Assembly: GCA_910577805.1 (NCBI GenBank)
Contig: CAJTOE010000146.1
Location: 1 to 6,079 of the forward strand
Length of the DNA: 6,079 nt
Reading direction: 5' to 3'
DNA from: an uncultured Oscillospiraceae bacterium
Lineage (GTDB): Bacteria; Bacillota; Clostridia; Oscillospirales; Oscillospiraceae
Made by a program: the position numbers and the translations under genes. Every line of letters starts with the position of its first letter. Position 1 is the stretch's first letter. Below are positions 1 through 5,465 of this stretch, one piece after another. The notes beneath the pieces are model-generated. The model ran no database searches. It worked only from the letters and a program-made list of their open reading frames with translations, and was not told where the DNA came from.

Positions 1-198
1 AGCCCCATGCCCGGCAACGTGTTCAAGGTGGAGTGCAAGCCCGGCCAGGCGGTGAAGGCCGGCGACGTGCTGGTGATTCTGGAGGCCATGAAGATGGAGA
101 TCGAGGTCTCCGCGCCTGTGGACGGCACTGTCAAGGCGGTAGCCGCCACGGTAGGCAGCACCGTGAACACCGACGATCTGCTGGTTACCCTGGGTTAA
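1..198 (+). CDS. C-terminal biotinyl domain of a biotin-dependent decarboxylase subunit (5'-truncated)
   Basis: The reading frame is open from the first base and ends at TAA 196-198, giving only the last 65 residues of a longer protein. They form a biotinyl/lipoyl attachment domain. The biotin acceptor is the Lys of the AMKM motif (codon 91-93), followed by the usual VSAPVDGTV turn. In this family the biotin carries the carboxyl group from the carboxyltransferase site to the membrane beta subunit. The ATG at 7 is an internal Met, not a start, because the matching Ser-Pro-Met-Pro lies inside the next gene's product too. The parent gene is off the window. It could be an oxaloacetate decarboxylase alpha / pyruvate carboxylase B-type subunit with a C-terminal biotin domain, or a stand-alone carrier of the GcdC/MmdC type. 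The next gene starts 17 nt downstream, so they are co-transcribed. The 65 residues are identical to the end of the next product. Confidence 0.9.
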   Translation, partial: SPMPGNVFKVECKPGQAVKAGDVLVILEAMKMEIEVSAPVDGTVKAVAATVGSTVNTDDLLVTLG

Positions 199-215
199 TA
201 GGGAGGAAGTAAACT

Positions 216-866
216 ATGCCGAATCCTGCGAAAGCAATTTTAGACCCATTTGCGCCGCTAACCATCCCGCAGGCATTGCTTGTGGCTGTCTGCGGCCTGG
301 TCGTGGTTTTCATGATGCTGGCCATGCTGATGGTGATGATTTATGTCATCTCCTGGGTAGTCAGCCAGATTGAGGGCAAGCGCAAGCCTGCTGCCGCGCC
401 TGCGGCGAAATCCGCACCGAAGCCGGCGGCGCCAGCCCCGGCCGCGGCGCCTGCGCCTGCCGCACCTGCGGTAGATGAAGGCGAGCTGGTAGCGGTCGTG
501 ATGGCCGCCATCGCGGAGGAGTCTGGTATGCCTATGGGCTCCTTCCAGATCACCAATATCGCCGCGGCGCCTGCCGCACCCGCGCCTGCACCCGCCCCTG
601 CTCCGGCCCCTGCGCCCGCGCCCGCTGCGGTTCCTGCCGCGCCTGCCGCTGGTGAGACAGCGGTAAACAGCCCCATGCCCGGCAACGTGTTCAAGGTGGA
701 GTGCAAGCCTGGCCAGGCGGTCAAGGCTGGCGACGTGCTGGTGATTTTGGAGGCCATGAAGATGGAGATCGAGGTCTCCGCCCCTGTGGATGGTACGGTC
801 AAGGCCGTGGCCGCCACCGTGGGAAGCACAGTAAACACAGATGACCTGCTGGTCACATTAGGCTGA
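216..866 (+). CDS. OadG-like membrane anchor fused to a biotinyl carrier domain (decarboxylase gamma/delta-biotin subunit)
   Basis: A 216-residue fusion protein. Residues about 17-50 are one hydrophobic membrane helix followed by basic residues (GKRK), as in OadG/MmdD/GcdD small subunits. Residues 58-86 are an Ala/Pro/Lys linker. Residues 87-115 (DEGELVAVVMAAIAEESG and on) match the conserved cytoplasmic end of the OadG family. Residues 116-145 are a second, nearly pure Ala-Pro linker. Residues 152-216 are a biotinyl domain with acceptor Lys182 in AMKM. The start is fixed by GGGAGG at 201-206, 9 nt before the ATG. The inferred role is a membrane-tethered carrier that brings carboxybiotin to the beta subunit and holds the complex together. 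Classic OadG (about 80-100 residues) has no biotin domain, so this combines the jobs of GcdD/MmdD and GcdC/MmdC. Its substrate cannot be told from the sequence. It precedes the beta-subunit gene by 15 nt. Confidence 0.9.
   Translation: MPNPAKAILDPFAPLTIPQALLVAVCGLVVVFMMLAMLMVMIYVISWVVSQIEGKRKPAAAPAAKSAPKPAAPAPAAAPAPAAPAVDEGELVAVVMAAIAEESGMPMGSFQITNIAAAPAAPAPAPAPAPAPAPAPAAVPAAPAAGETAVNSPMPGNVFKVECKPGQAVKAGDVLVILEAMKMEIEVSAPVDGTVKAVAATVGSTVNTDDLLVTLG
387..473 (+). repeat. Ala/Pro-rich linker 1 coding repeat
   Basis: GC-rich degenerate GCN/CCN run encoding residues 58-86 of the fusion protein, between the membrane helix and the OadG-like cytoplasmic segment. It contains Lys residues near its start, unlike linker 2. 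Such linkers are usual in biotin-carrier subunits and give the carrier domain reach. Confidence 0.7.
561..650 (+). repeat. Ala-Pro dipeptide repeat linker 2 (GCN CCN tandem)
   Basis: Degenerate hexamer repeat (GCN CCN) encoding residues 116-145, including an uninterrupted stretch of alternating Pro and Ala. It separates the OadG-like segment from the biotinyl domain and would form an extended, mobile swinging arm. Codon choice within the repeat varies, which lowers but does not abolish the chance of slippage length variation. Confidence 0.75.
669..863 (+). repeat. Second copy of the biotinyl-domain direct repeat (first copy 1-195)
   Basis: The 65 codons at 669-863 encode exactly the same residues as 1-195. 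The two copies differ at 22 codons (23 bases), all synonymous, and the stop differs (TAA versus TGA). The first 39 bases are identical. Four differing codons fall in codons 1-37 and eighteen in codons 38-65. Whether the repeat extends further upstream cannot be seen, because copy one is cut by the window edge. Confidence 0.95.
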
Positions 867-881
867 GAGGAGGGGTAAAGA

Positions 882-2039
882 ATGGAATTTTTTATTGACG
901 TATTGAAAGCAATCTTCGGAGGTTCCGGCTTTGCCGCTCTGGACTGGCGGACTGTGGTCATGCTGGGCATCGCCTGTGTTCTGCTGTATATGGGCATTGG
1001 CAAGGGGTATGAGCCTCTGCTGATGGTCCCCATCGCATTTGGTATGCTGCTGGCGAACCTGCCCCTGACCGGACTGTTTGCCGAGCCTGTCTACGACGCT
1101 GCCACCCACAGCGGCACCGTAGGCTTCATGTGGGTGCTTTATCAAGGCGTACAGTACGCCATCTATCCGTCCATCATCTTCATGGGCATTGGCGCAATGA
1201 CGGACTTTGGTCCTCTGCTGGCCAACCCCACGTCCCTGTTGCTGGGCGCTGCGGCCCAGATGGGCATTTTCGCCGCGTTCCTGATGGCGCTGGTCCTGGG
1301 CTTCAATCCTTCGGAAGCGGCCGCCATCGGCGTGATCGGCGGCGCGGACGGCCCCACCGCGATTCTGACGGCCTCCAAGCTGGCTGTCGAGCTCTTACCG
1401 GCCATTGCCATTGCGGCGTACTCCTACATGGCGCTGATTCCTATGATTCAGCCCCCGCTGATGAAGGCCCTCACCACCAAGGAGTCCCGCAAGGTAAAGA
1501 TGAGCCAGCTTCGCGTTGTGTCCAAGACGGAGAAGATCATCTTCCCCATCGCCGTGACCATTTTCGTAGTGCTGCTGATTCCCGACACGGCTCCTTTGAT
1601 TGGTATGCTGATGCTGGGCAACCTGTTCCGTGAGTGCGGCGTGACCGAGCGTCTGTCCGACACCGCGCAGAACGCGCTGATCAACATCGTGACCATTCCC
1701 CTGGGCCTGTCCGTAGGTTTCAAGGCAGTGGGCGAGAGCTTCCTGACCCTCAAGACTGGCGGCATCATCATCCTGGGCCTGACCGCGTTCCTGCTGTCCA
1801 CAGCGGGCGGTTTGATTCTGGGCAACGTGATGTATATTGTCACCAAGGGCAAGGTCAACCCCCTCATCGGTTCTGCCGGCGTGTCCGCCGTACCGATGGC
1901 CGCTCGTGTGGCTCAGAACGTGGGCCAGAAGGAGAACCCCTCCAACTTCCTGCTCATGCACGCCATGGGTCCCAACGTGGCCGGCGTGATTGGCTCCGCT
2001 TGTGCGGCGGGCTTCATGATAAAGGTATTTGGCGGCTAA
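882..2039 (+). CDS. oadB: Sodium ion-translocating decarboxylase beta subunit (OadB/MmdB/GcdB family)
   Basis: A 385-residue polytopic membrane protein, the carboxybiotin decarboxylase and Na+ pump of the complex. It decarboxylates carboxybiotin in the membrane and couples this to Na+ export. Family landmarks are visible: GGADGPTAIL at 153-162 with the conserved Asp156, AAYSYMALIPMIQPP at 178-192, GNLFRECGVTERL at 246-258, NPLIGSAGVSAVPMAARV at 326-343, and HAMGPNVAGVIGSA at 360-373. Many hydrophobic helices lie between them. The length is typical of the shorter clostridial MmdB/GcdB form; enterobacterial OadB is longer, about 430 residues. The ATG at 882 has AGGAGGGG at 868-875 just upstream. 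It follows the gamma-biotin fusion by 15 nt and is the last gene of its operon, ending 8 nt before the terminator hairpin. The symbol denotes the family; mmdB or gcdB would be equally correct, since the alpha subunit that sets the substrate is not in the window. Confidence 0.95.
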   Translation: MEFFIDVLKAIFGGSGFAALDWRTVVMLGIACVLLYMGIGKGYEPLLMVPIAFGMLLANLPLTGLFAEPVYDAATHSGTVGFMWVLYQGVQYAIYPSIIFMGIGAMTDFGPLLANPTSLLLGAAAQMGIFAAFLMALVLGFNPSEAAAIGVIGGADGPTAILTASKLAVELLPAIAIAAYSYMALIPMIQPPLMKALTTKESRKVKMSQLRVVSKTEKIIFPIAVTIFVVLLIPDTAPLIGMLMLGNLFRECGVTERLSDTAQNALINIVTIPLGLSVGFKAVGESFLTLKTGGIIILGLTAFLLSTAGGLILGNVMYIVTKGKVNPLIGSAGVSAVPMAARVAQNVGQKENPSNFLLMHAMGPNVAGVIGSACAAGFMIKVFGG

Positions 2040-2047
2040 AACGTTGC

Positions 2048-2082
2048 AAAAAAACCAGGAGCAGTAATGCTCCTGGTTTTTT
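2048..2082. terminator. Bidirectional rho-independent terminator
   Basis: Perfect inverted repeat CCAGGAGCA (2055-2063), loop GTAA (2064-2067), TGCTCCTGG (2068-2076). It is flanked by A7 at 2048-2054 and T6 at 2077-2082. The A and T tracts can extend the stem and serve as U-tracts on either strand. It lies 8 nt after the beta-subunit stop (plus strand) and about 21 nt after the last tail gene's stop (minus strand), so it can end both convergent transcripts. Confidence 0.93.
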
Positions 2083-2103
2083 CATGCGCAAAAGAGGACT
2101 GGC

Positions 2104-2685
2104 TCACATATCGTCCTCATCCAGCACCAGCGTTTCCAGGCCATCCCAGTCCAGATTCCGGCTTTCGATGTCCCGCCAGCTTTTGATGCGCTTTTCCAGC
2201 TCGATCCAGGTAATGTACCAGAAGTTGTAGGTAATCAGCAGATGTGCGGGTAAAATATCCTCAATGATCTCTTTGATCTCCTCAAATTCCTTTGGAATAC
2301 CGGGCACATTCGGGAAGGAGACCACGACCTCATTGGGCACGCCGTTTTCCTCCACCAGGGCGTGAACGCCGCACCCGGCGATGGTGTCGTTGATGGCCTC
2401 CAGGGTAAAGCTGTCGCCGCCGATGCGCAGCAGAGCGGCCAAAGCGGCCCGCAGGCGTTTCGTGGTGGAGGCCACAGGCCTGCGCCGGAACAGGCTTGCA
2501 ACCCGCTCAAGCCCCCAGTCCTCGGCGGTAGCCAGACACATTTCCCCCTCCAGCTCCGCCAGCAGACCGTCCACCTGGTCCAGCACCGCGCCCTGGGTCT
2601 GGATTTCCCCCATCTGGAAGGTCCCGCTCTTTTGATAGACCCCCAGAGGCTCCAGCAGCTCCCAGATATGGTTTGCGTAACTCAT
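2104..2685 (-). CDS. YmfQ/XkdU-like tail baseplate protein (DUF2313; gpI/gp48-like)
   Basis: A 193-residue protein resembling the XkdU/YmfQ family of PBSX- and Mu-like tails, the role filled by gpI in P2. In these tails it sits at the outer baseplate and normally links the wedge (gpJ type) to the tail fibre. Visible marks are EDWGLERVASLF at 55-66, an Arg- and Leu-rich helix followed by IGGDSFTLEAIND at 88-100, and the end motif ILPAHLLITYNFWYITW at 144-160, followed by IELEK. The tail of the protein (178-193) is acidic. The ATG at 2685 overlaps the TGA of the upstream wedge gene by 4 nt (ATGA) and has GGAGGAG 5 nt before it. It is the last gene of the operon: no fibre gene follows, only the terminator. 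The family call rests on motif pattern, length and gene order. Confidence 0.87.
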   Translation of the reverse strand: MSYANHIWELLEPLGVYQKSGTFQMGEIQTQGAVLDQVDGLLAELEGEMCLATAEDWGLERVASLFRRRPVASTTKRLRAALAALLRIGGDSFTLEAINDTIAGCGVHALVEENGVPNEVVVSFPNVPGIPKEFEEIKEIIEDILPAHLLITYNFWYITWIELEKRIKSWRDIESRNLDWDGLETLVLDEDDM

Positions 2686-3734
2686 GCCAGCTCCTCCACT
2701 CTCAGGGTCCCCAGCACGGGCAGCTGTCCCTTCTGCACGCTCAAATCGGCGGAGGGCGCAGTGATTTTATAATTCTCCACCCCGGAGCATCCATATACCA
2801 GCGCGCCCAACTGCGCCAGCAGCACGGGCTGACCCAGCCGTTTCCCAGTAAACCACCCCCGCAGCGTCTCTTCCACTTGCTTCAGCACAGCCTGCCGCTG
2901 TCCGGCCTGGGCCTTGACCTTCACGGTCACATTCACCGTAAGGGAGGTGGGGGCGCGCACCAGCACGTCCACGGCGATCTCTCTCCGGCTCTGAAAATAC
3001 TCCTGTAATTGAGCCAGCAGCGCCTGACTGGGCGCACCCTCCAAAGTCGCCGCAATCACATCCACAGTCCCCTTGCCTCTGGCTCTGGGAATCACAGCGG
3101 CGGCGGCCACCTCGTCGAAGGACAAAGCGCCCTGCTCGTAAAAAGCGGCGTTCGCCCCGTTCGGCAGGCGCTTGAACGTATCCAGCACCCGCACCCGTAA
3201 CTCCTCATCGGTCTCCGTGTCGCCGCCCCCGGCGAAGGCGCTCGGGTTGGTGCAGCTCCGCACGCCCACGGGGGCCACAGCCATGGAAACGATTGCGTTC
3301 GCCAAAATATTCCCTGCGCTTCCCGGTTCCAGCGCCCGCACGGGCACGTCCACATAGCTCTGTCCTGCCCGAATAGCGCCCGCCTGCGTCGTCTCAAACC
3401 GCACCATTCCCGCAGTCATACATACCGTACCTTTCCCCACGGTCCTGTCCAGTCCGGCGGTCTGCCCGGCAAAAAACCGTACCACCCCCTGGGCGTAGGC
3501 GGCTTCTTTCCGTTCCAGCCCCCGGAGCTGGGCGTGCCGTTCCAGATACTCCCCCTGGGCGGTCTGCGGGAAGCACTGCCGGGTCACCCACTCTCCCTGG
3601 ACCAGCAGGCTGTACACCTGTGCGGCCACCGCATAGAGCCGGGCGGCCAGATCGCATCCTCCCTGCATCTCCAGCCCGGTCCGCTGGGAAAACGTCTCCA
3701 GCATTTCCTGAAAAATTTCGTCAATGGTTTTCAA
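2682..3734 (-). CDS. Baseplate J-like wedge protein (XkdT / P2 gpJ / T4 gp47 family)
   Basis: A 350-residue baseplate wedge subunit. In contractile tails it forms the ring around the hub that triggers sheath contraction. The N-terminus (IDEIFQEMLETFSQ, then AARLYAVAAQVYSLL at 30-44) follows the usual helical start of the family. The family core is GGGDTETDEELRVRVLDTF at 169-187, followed by GANAAFYEQGALSFDEV at 193-209 and ARGKGTVDVIA at 218-228. The start is TTG at 3734-3732. It is supported by AGGGGG at 3746-3741 with 6 nt spacing and by the N-terminal family pattern; the next Met (residue 11) would cut into that pattern. The gene begins 10 nt after the gp25-like stop and overlaps the next gene by 4 nt. 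Confidence 0.9.
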   Translation of the reverse strand: MKTIDEIFQEMLETFSQRTGLEMQGGCDLAARLYAVAAQVYSLLVQGEWVTRQCFPQTAQGEYLERHAQLRGLERKEAAYAQGVVRFFAGQTAGLDRTVGKGTVCMTAGMVRFETTQAGAIRAGQSYVDVPVRALEPGSAGNILANAIVSMAVAPVGVRSCTNPSAFAGGGDTETDEELRVRVLDTFKRLPNGANAAFYEQGALSFDEVAAAAVIPRARGKGTVDVIAATLEGAPSQALLAQLQEYFQSRREIAVDVLVRAPTSLTVNVTVKVKAQAGQRQAVLKQVEETLRGWFTGKRLGQPVLLAQLGALVYGCSGVENYKITAPSADLSVQKGQLPVLGTLRVEELA

Positions 3735-3740
3735 TCCAAT

Positions 3741-3746
3741 CCCCCT
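3741..3746 (-). promoter_or_regulatory. Ribosome binding site selecting a TTG start
   Basis: AGGGGG on the minus strand, partly inside the stop codon of the gp25-like gene and 6 nt before TTG 3734-3732. No ATG or GTG in frame lies within a usable distance, so it decides the TTG start of the wedge gene. Confidence 0.65.
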
Positions 3747-4095
3747 ATCCCACGGCGGCGTTCACAGTCAGGTGTTCTCCCTGCCACTCCAGAAACACCT
3801 TCAGATCCAGCCGCCCATCCTTCCGGTCTGTCAGCTCCACCTGTTCCACCCGCAGACCCGGCTCCTGCGCCAGCGCCTGGGTCACATACTGCATCGCCAC
3901 GCCCCGCCGTTCCGACGGTTTTTCCCGGCCCAGGGTGTGCAGCAGGCTTCCCAGCTCTGGCAGGAAGGGCATTCCGCCCCGGCGGGCCACCAGCCGGAAC
4001 AGCACGCGTTCCAGCAGCTCCTGGGCGCCCTCCAGCCGCAGGAAGCCCCCGGACCCATCGGGCACATAGTCGCCGTCCCGAATCAACAATTCCAT
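3745..4095 (-). CDS. gp25/GPW-like baseplate protein (XkdS-like sheath initiator)
   Basis: A 116-residue protein of the T4 gp25 / P2 gpW family, the lysozyme-like-fold wedge component that nucleates sheath assembly at the baseplate. Visible marks are LEGAQELLERVLFRLVARRG at 21-40, the family hallmark MPFLPELGSLLHTLG at 42-56, and VTQALAQEPGLRVEQVEL at 71-88 with a beta-rich end. The hallmark normally carries the R-G...P..GS pattern, which is kept here. The ATG at 4095 has GGAGG about 6 nt upstream and starts 16 nt after the spike gene's stop. It lies just before the gpJ-like gene, the W-J order common to P2, Mu and PBSX tails. Confidence 0.88.
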   Translation of the reverse strand: MELLIRDGDYVPDGSGGFLRLEGAQELLERVLFRLVARRGGMPFLPELGSLLHTLGREKPSERRGVAMQYVTQALAQEPGLRVEQVELTDRKDGRLDLKVFLEWQGEHLTVNAAVG

Positions 4096-4111
4096 TGCAA
4101 GCCTCCATCCA

Positions 4112-4513
4112 TTAGTTCATGATCTCCTCGATCAGCTCCCGAATCAAATCCTCCAGCTTTTTTCCATTGATGGTCATTTCGCCGGTCACATCCAGCCCCC
4201 ATCGGTTCAGCAATAACCTGGTCCCATTCCCGGAAATCAGCACGTCGCCGACCTCCAATTCTTCTCCAGTCTCATCCTGGACCCGTCCCACCACACCGGG
4301 GGCCTCCTGCTCCGCCCCCATATGAAGTACAGCCACCTGTTCGTCCTTAGCGGGCTTCCAAAAGTACCCGCCGGGGGAATACACGGGCATCCACCGCCGT
4401 TCGCCCCCCAAATACACCCCAGCCGGGTCCCCCTCCAGGGTCACCCGCCCGCAGTCGGCGGAGGCCATATGCTGTTTTTCCTGCGCAGACCGCCGCGAGG
4501 TCCACATACCCAT
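4112..4513 (-). CDS. OB-fold tail spike / baseplate assembly protein V-like
   Basis: About 133 residues, matching the gpV/gp45/VgrG-type central spike in layout. An OB-fold-like part covers about 22-77 (GRVTLEGDPAGVYL, PVYSPGGYFWKPAKDEQVAV). A short beta-repeat stretch follows at about 87-118 (VGDVLISGNGTRLLLNRWGL, then GEMTING). It ends in a charged amphipathic helix, KLEDLIRELIEEIMN. There is no HxH iron-binding apex motif such as P2 gpV carries, so the tip may be a separate protein or differently built. Three in-frame starts exist: GTG 4516, ATG 4513 and ATG 4507. AGGAG at 4522-4518 is too close for GTG and gives 4 or 10 nt for the ATGs; I took 4513, and 4507 is almost as likely. It sits between hub and gp25-like genes, where PBSX has xkdR. 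Confidence 0.82.
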   Translation of the reverse strand: MGMWTSRRSAQEKQHMASADCGRVTLEGDPAGVYLGGERRWMPVYSPGGYFWKPAKDEQVAVLHMGAEQEAPGVVGRVQDETGEELEVGDVLISGNGTRLLLNRWGLDVTGEMTINGKKLEDLIRELIEEIMN

Positions 4514-4520
4514 CACACTC

Positions 4521-5465
4521 CTACAGTAAAATATCCGGCGGAGCCAGCTCCAACCGGCTCCACGCGCCAGAACGATCCGTCCCCACCTTCACTTTTGCGG
4601 CCCGGTATAACCCATTCCGCCGCCATCCGGTCCGGCTGATCCGGACCAAGTCACCGGGCTGGGCGAAGAAGGGGATCGGCACATCCACCTCCAGCCGCAG
4701 CAGCTCCGCGCTGGAGCGCTCCACCTGGAACTGCCCATTGTAGCGCATAGCCTTAAAATTGCTTTTCCCCGGCATAGTCATCACCCGGCGGCACATCCCA
4801 TCTTGGAGCCGCTGGTTGCCCACCTGCTGCACAATCTCCTGATAGCGGTCCCGCACGAGCATCTGAGACAGCACGCCGTACCGCCGGTCCCGGCACAGGA
4901 GCCTTGTCACCGGGGTGCCGTCTCCAATCAAAAGAGACTTCTCATTGTCCCAGGGCGCAAGAATCAGCCGTCCATTCTGGTCAAACCGCGGGGCGATGCC
5001 GCCGTAGTACCGGCAAAACTCCTCCAGCACGGCCCACTCGCTGCTCCCGGTCGCCACAGAAAACTTTTCCACGGGCGGAAGCTCTGCCGTCCGTCCGACC
5101 GAAATACCGTAGGGCATCACATGGTCCCGCAGAATATCAGCCAGAGTTGCGGTTTCATAGTCCTGCCCCAAGGCCTCATTGTCCAGCAATAGCGCGGCCA
5201 TCCCTCTTCCGGACAGCTCCAATAAAGCCCCCTCCTGACTCAAGGAGGCCTCGCACTCATCCACCACGCCCTCAAATAGAACGCCATTGTCATCCGTTGC
5301 CCGGAACCGGACCCAGCCGCCCGGCTCCGGGGCATTGTCCAGGTCCCAGGGACAGCGCATCCAAAAGCTGTCGCAGGGGGACCCGGTGGTGTATTCCAGC
5401 TCCCAGGCCAGGGGGGCGGGCAGCTGCCAGCCCTCCCCGGACCGGGTATAAACAAAGGCAGTCAA
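4521..5465 (-). CDS. Tail hub protein (XkdQ-like; P2 gpD / T4 gp27 role)
   Basis: A 314-residue central hub protein that would cap the tail tube and carry the spike. The family pattern includes LLELSGRGMAALLLDNEAL at 81-99, the nearly invariant 'SGR..A.LL.D' of hub proteins. It continues with LADILRDHV at 108-116, SSEWAVLEEFCRYYGG at 141-156 with RFDQNGRLILAPW at 160-172, and FFAQPGDLVRIS at 266-277. It begins with TTG 5465-5463, whose bases overlap the TGA of the LysM gene (TTGA). GAGGTGA lies 7 nt upstream, and the next Met is residue 36, inside conserved sequence. The spike gene starts 7 nt after its stop. It is somewhat shorter than gpD-like hubs with extra domains, but normal for XkdQ. 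Confidence 0.88.
   Translation of the reverse strand: MTAFVYTRSGEGWQLPAPLAWELEYTTGSPCDSFWMRCPWDLDNAPEPGGWVRFRATDDNGVLFEGVVDECEASLSQEGALLELSGRGMAALLLDNEALGQDYETATLADILRDHVMPYGISVGRTAELPPVEKFSVATGSSEWAVLEEFCRYYGGIAPRFDQNGRLILAPWDNEKSLLIGDGTPVTRLLCRDRRYGVLSQMLVRDRYQEIVQQVGNQRLQDGMCRRVMTMPGKSNFKAMRYNGQFQVERSSAELLRLEVDVPIPFFAQPGDLVRISRTGWRRNGLYRAAKVKVGTDRSGAWSRLELAPPDILL

Noticed and set aside
7..198. A stand-alone 63-residue biotin carrier starting at ATG 7
   Set aside because: The frame is open to the window edge. The ATG matches an internal Met of the same domain in the next gene, and no ribosome binding site can be seen before it.
341..1033. A 230-codon minus-strand frame rich in Gly/Ala opposite the Ala-Pro linkers
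   Set aside because: Its Gly-Ala stretches are simply the reverse complement of the GCN-CCN repeat, and it overlaps two convincing decarboxylase genes.
1395..1961. A 188-codon minus-strand frame inside the beta-subunit gene
   Set aside because: It has a His/Gln/Gly-rich shadow composition with no family pattern, and lies opposite a gene with clear OadB motifs.
2083..2103. A possible attachment site or small gene between terminator and tail operon
   Set aside because: It is only 21 nt, with no repeat partner inside the window, no tRNA and no start-stop pair.
3731..4108. A 125-codon minus-strand frame starting at ATG 4108, overlapping the gp25-like gene
   Set aside because: It is in another frame of the same strand, rich in Gly/Ala/Arg, while the ATG 4095 frame carries the gp25 hallmark and has the properly spaced ribosome binding site.
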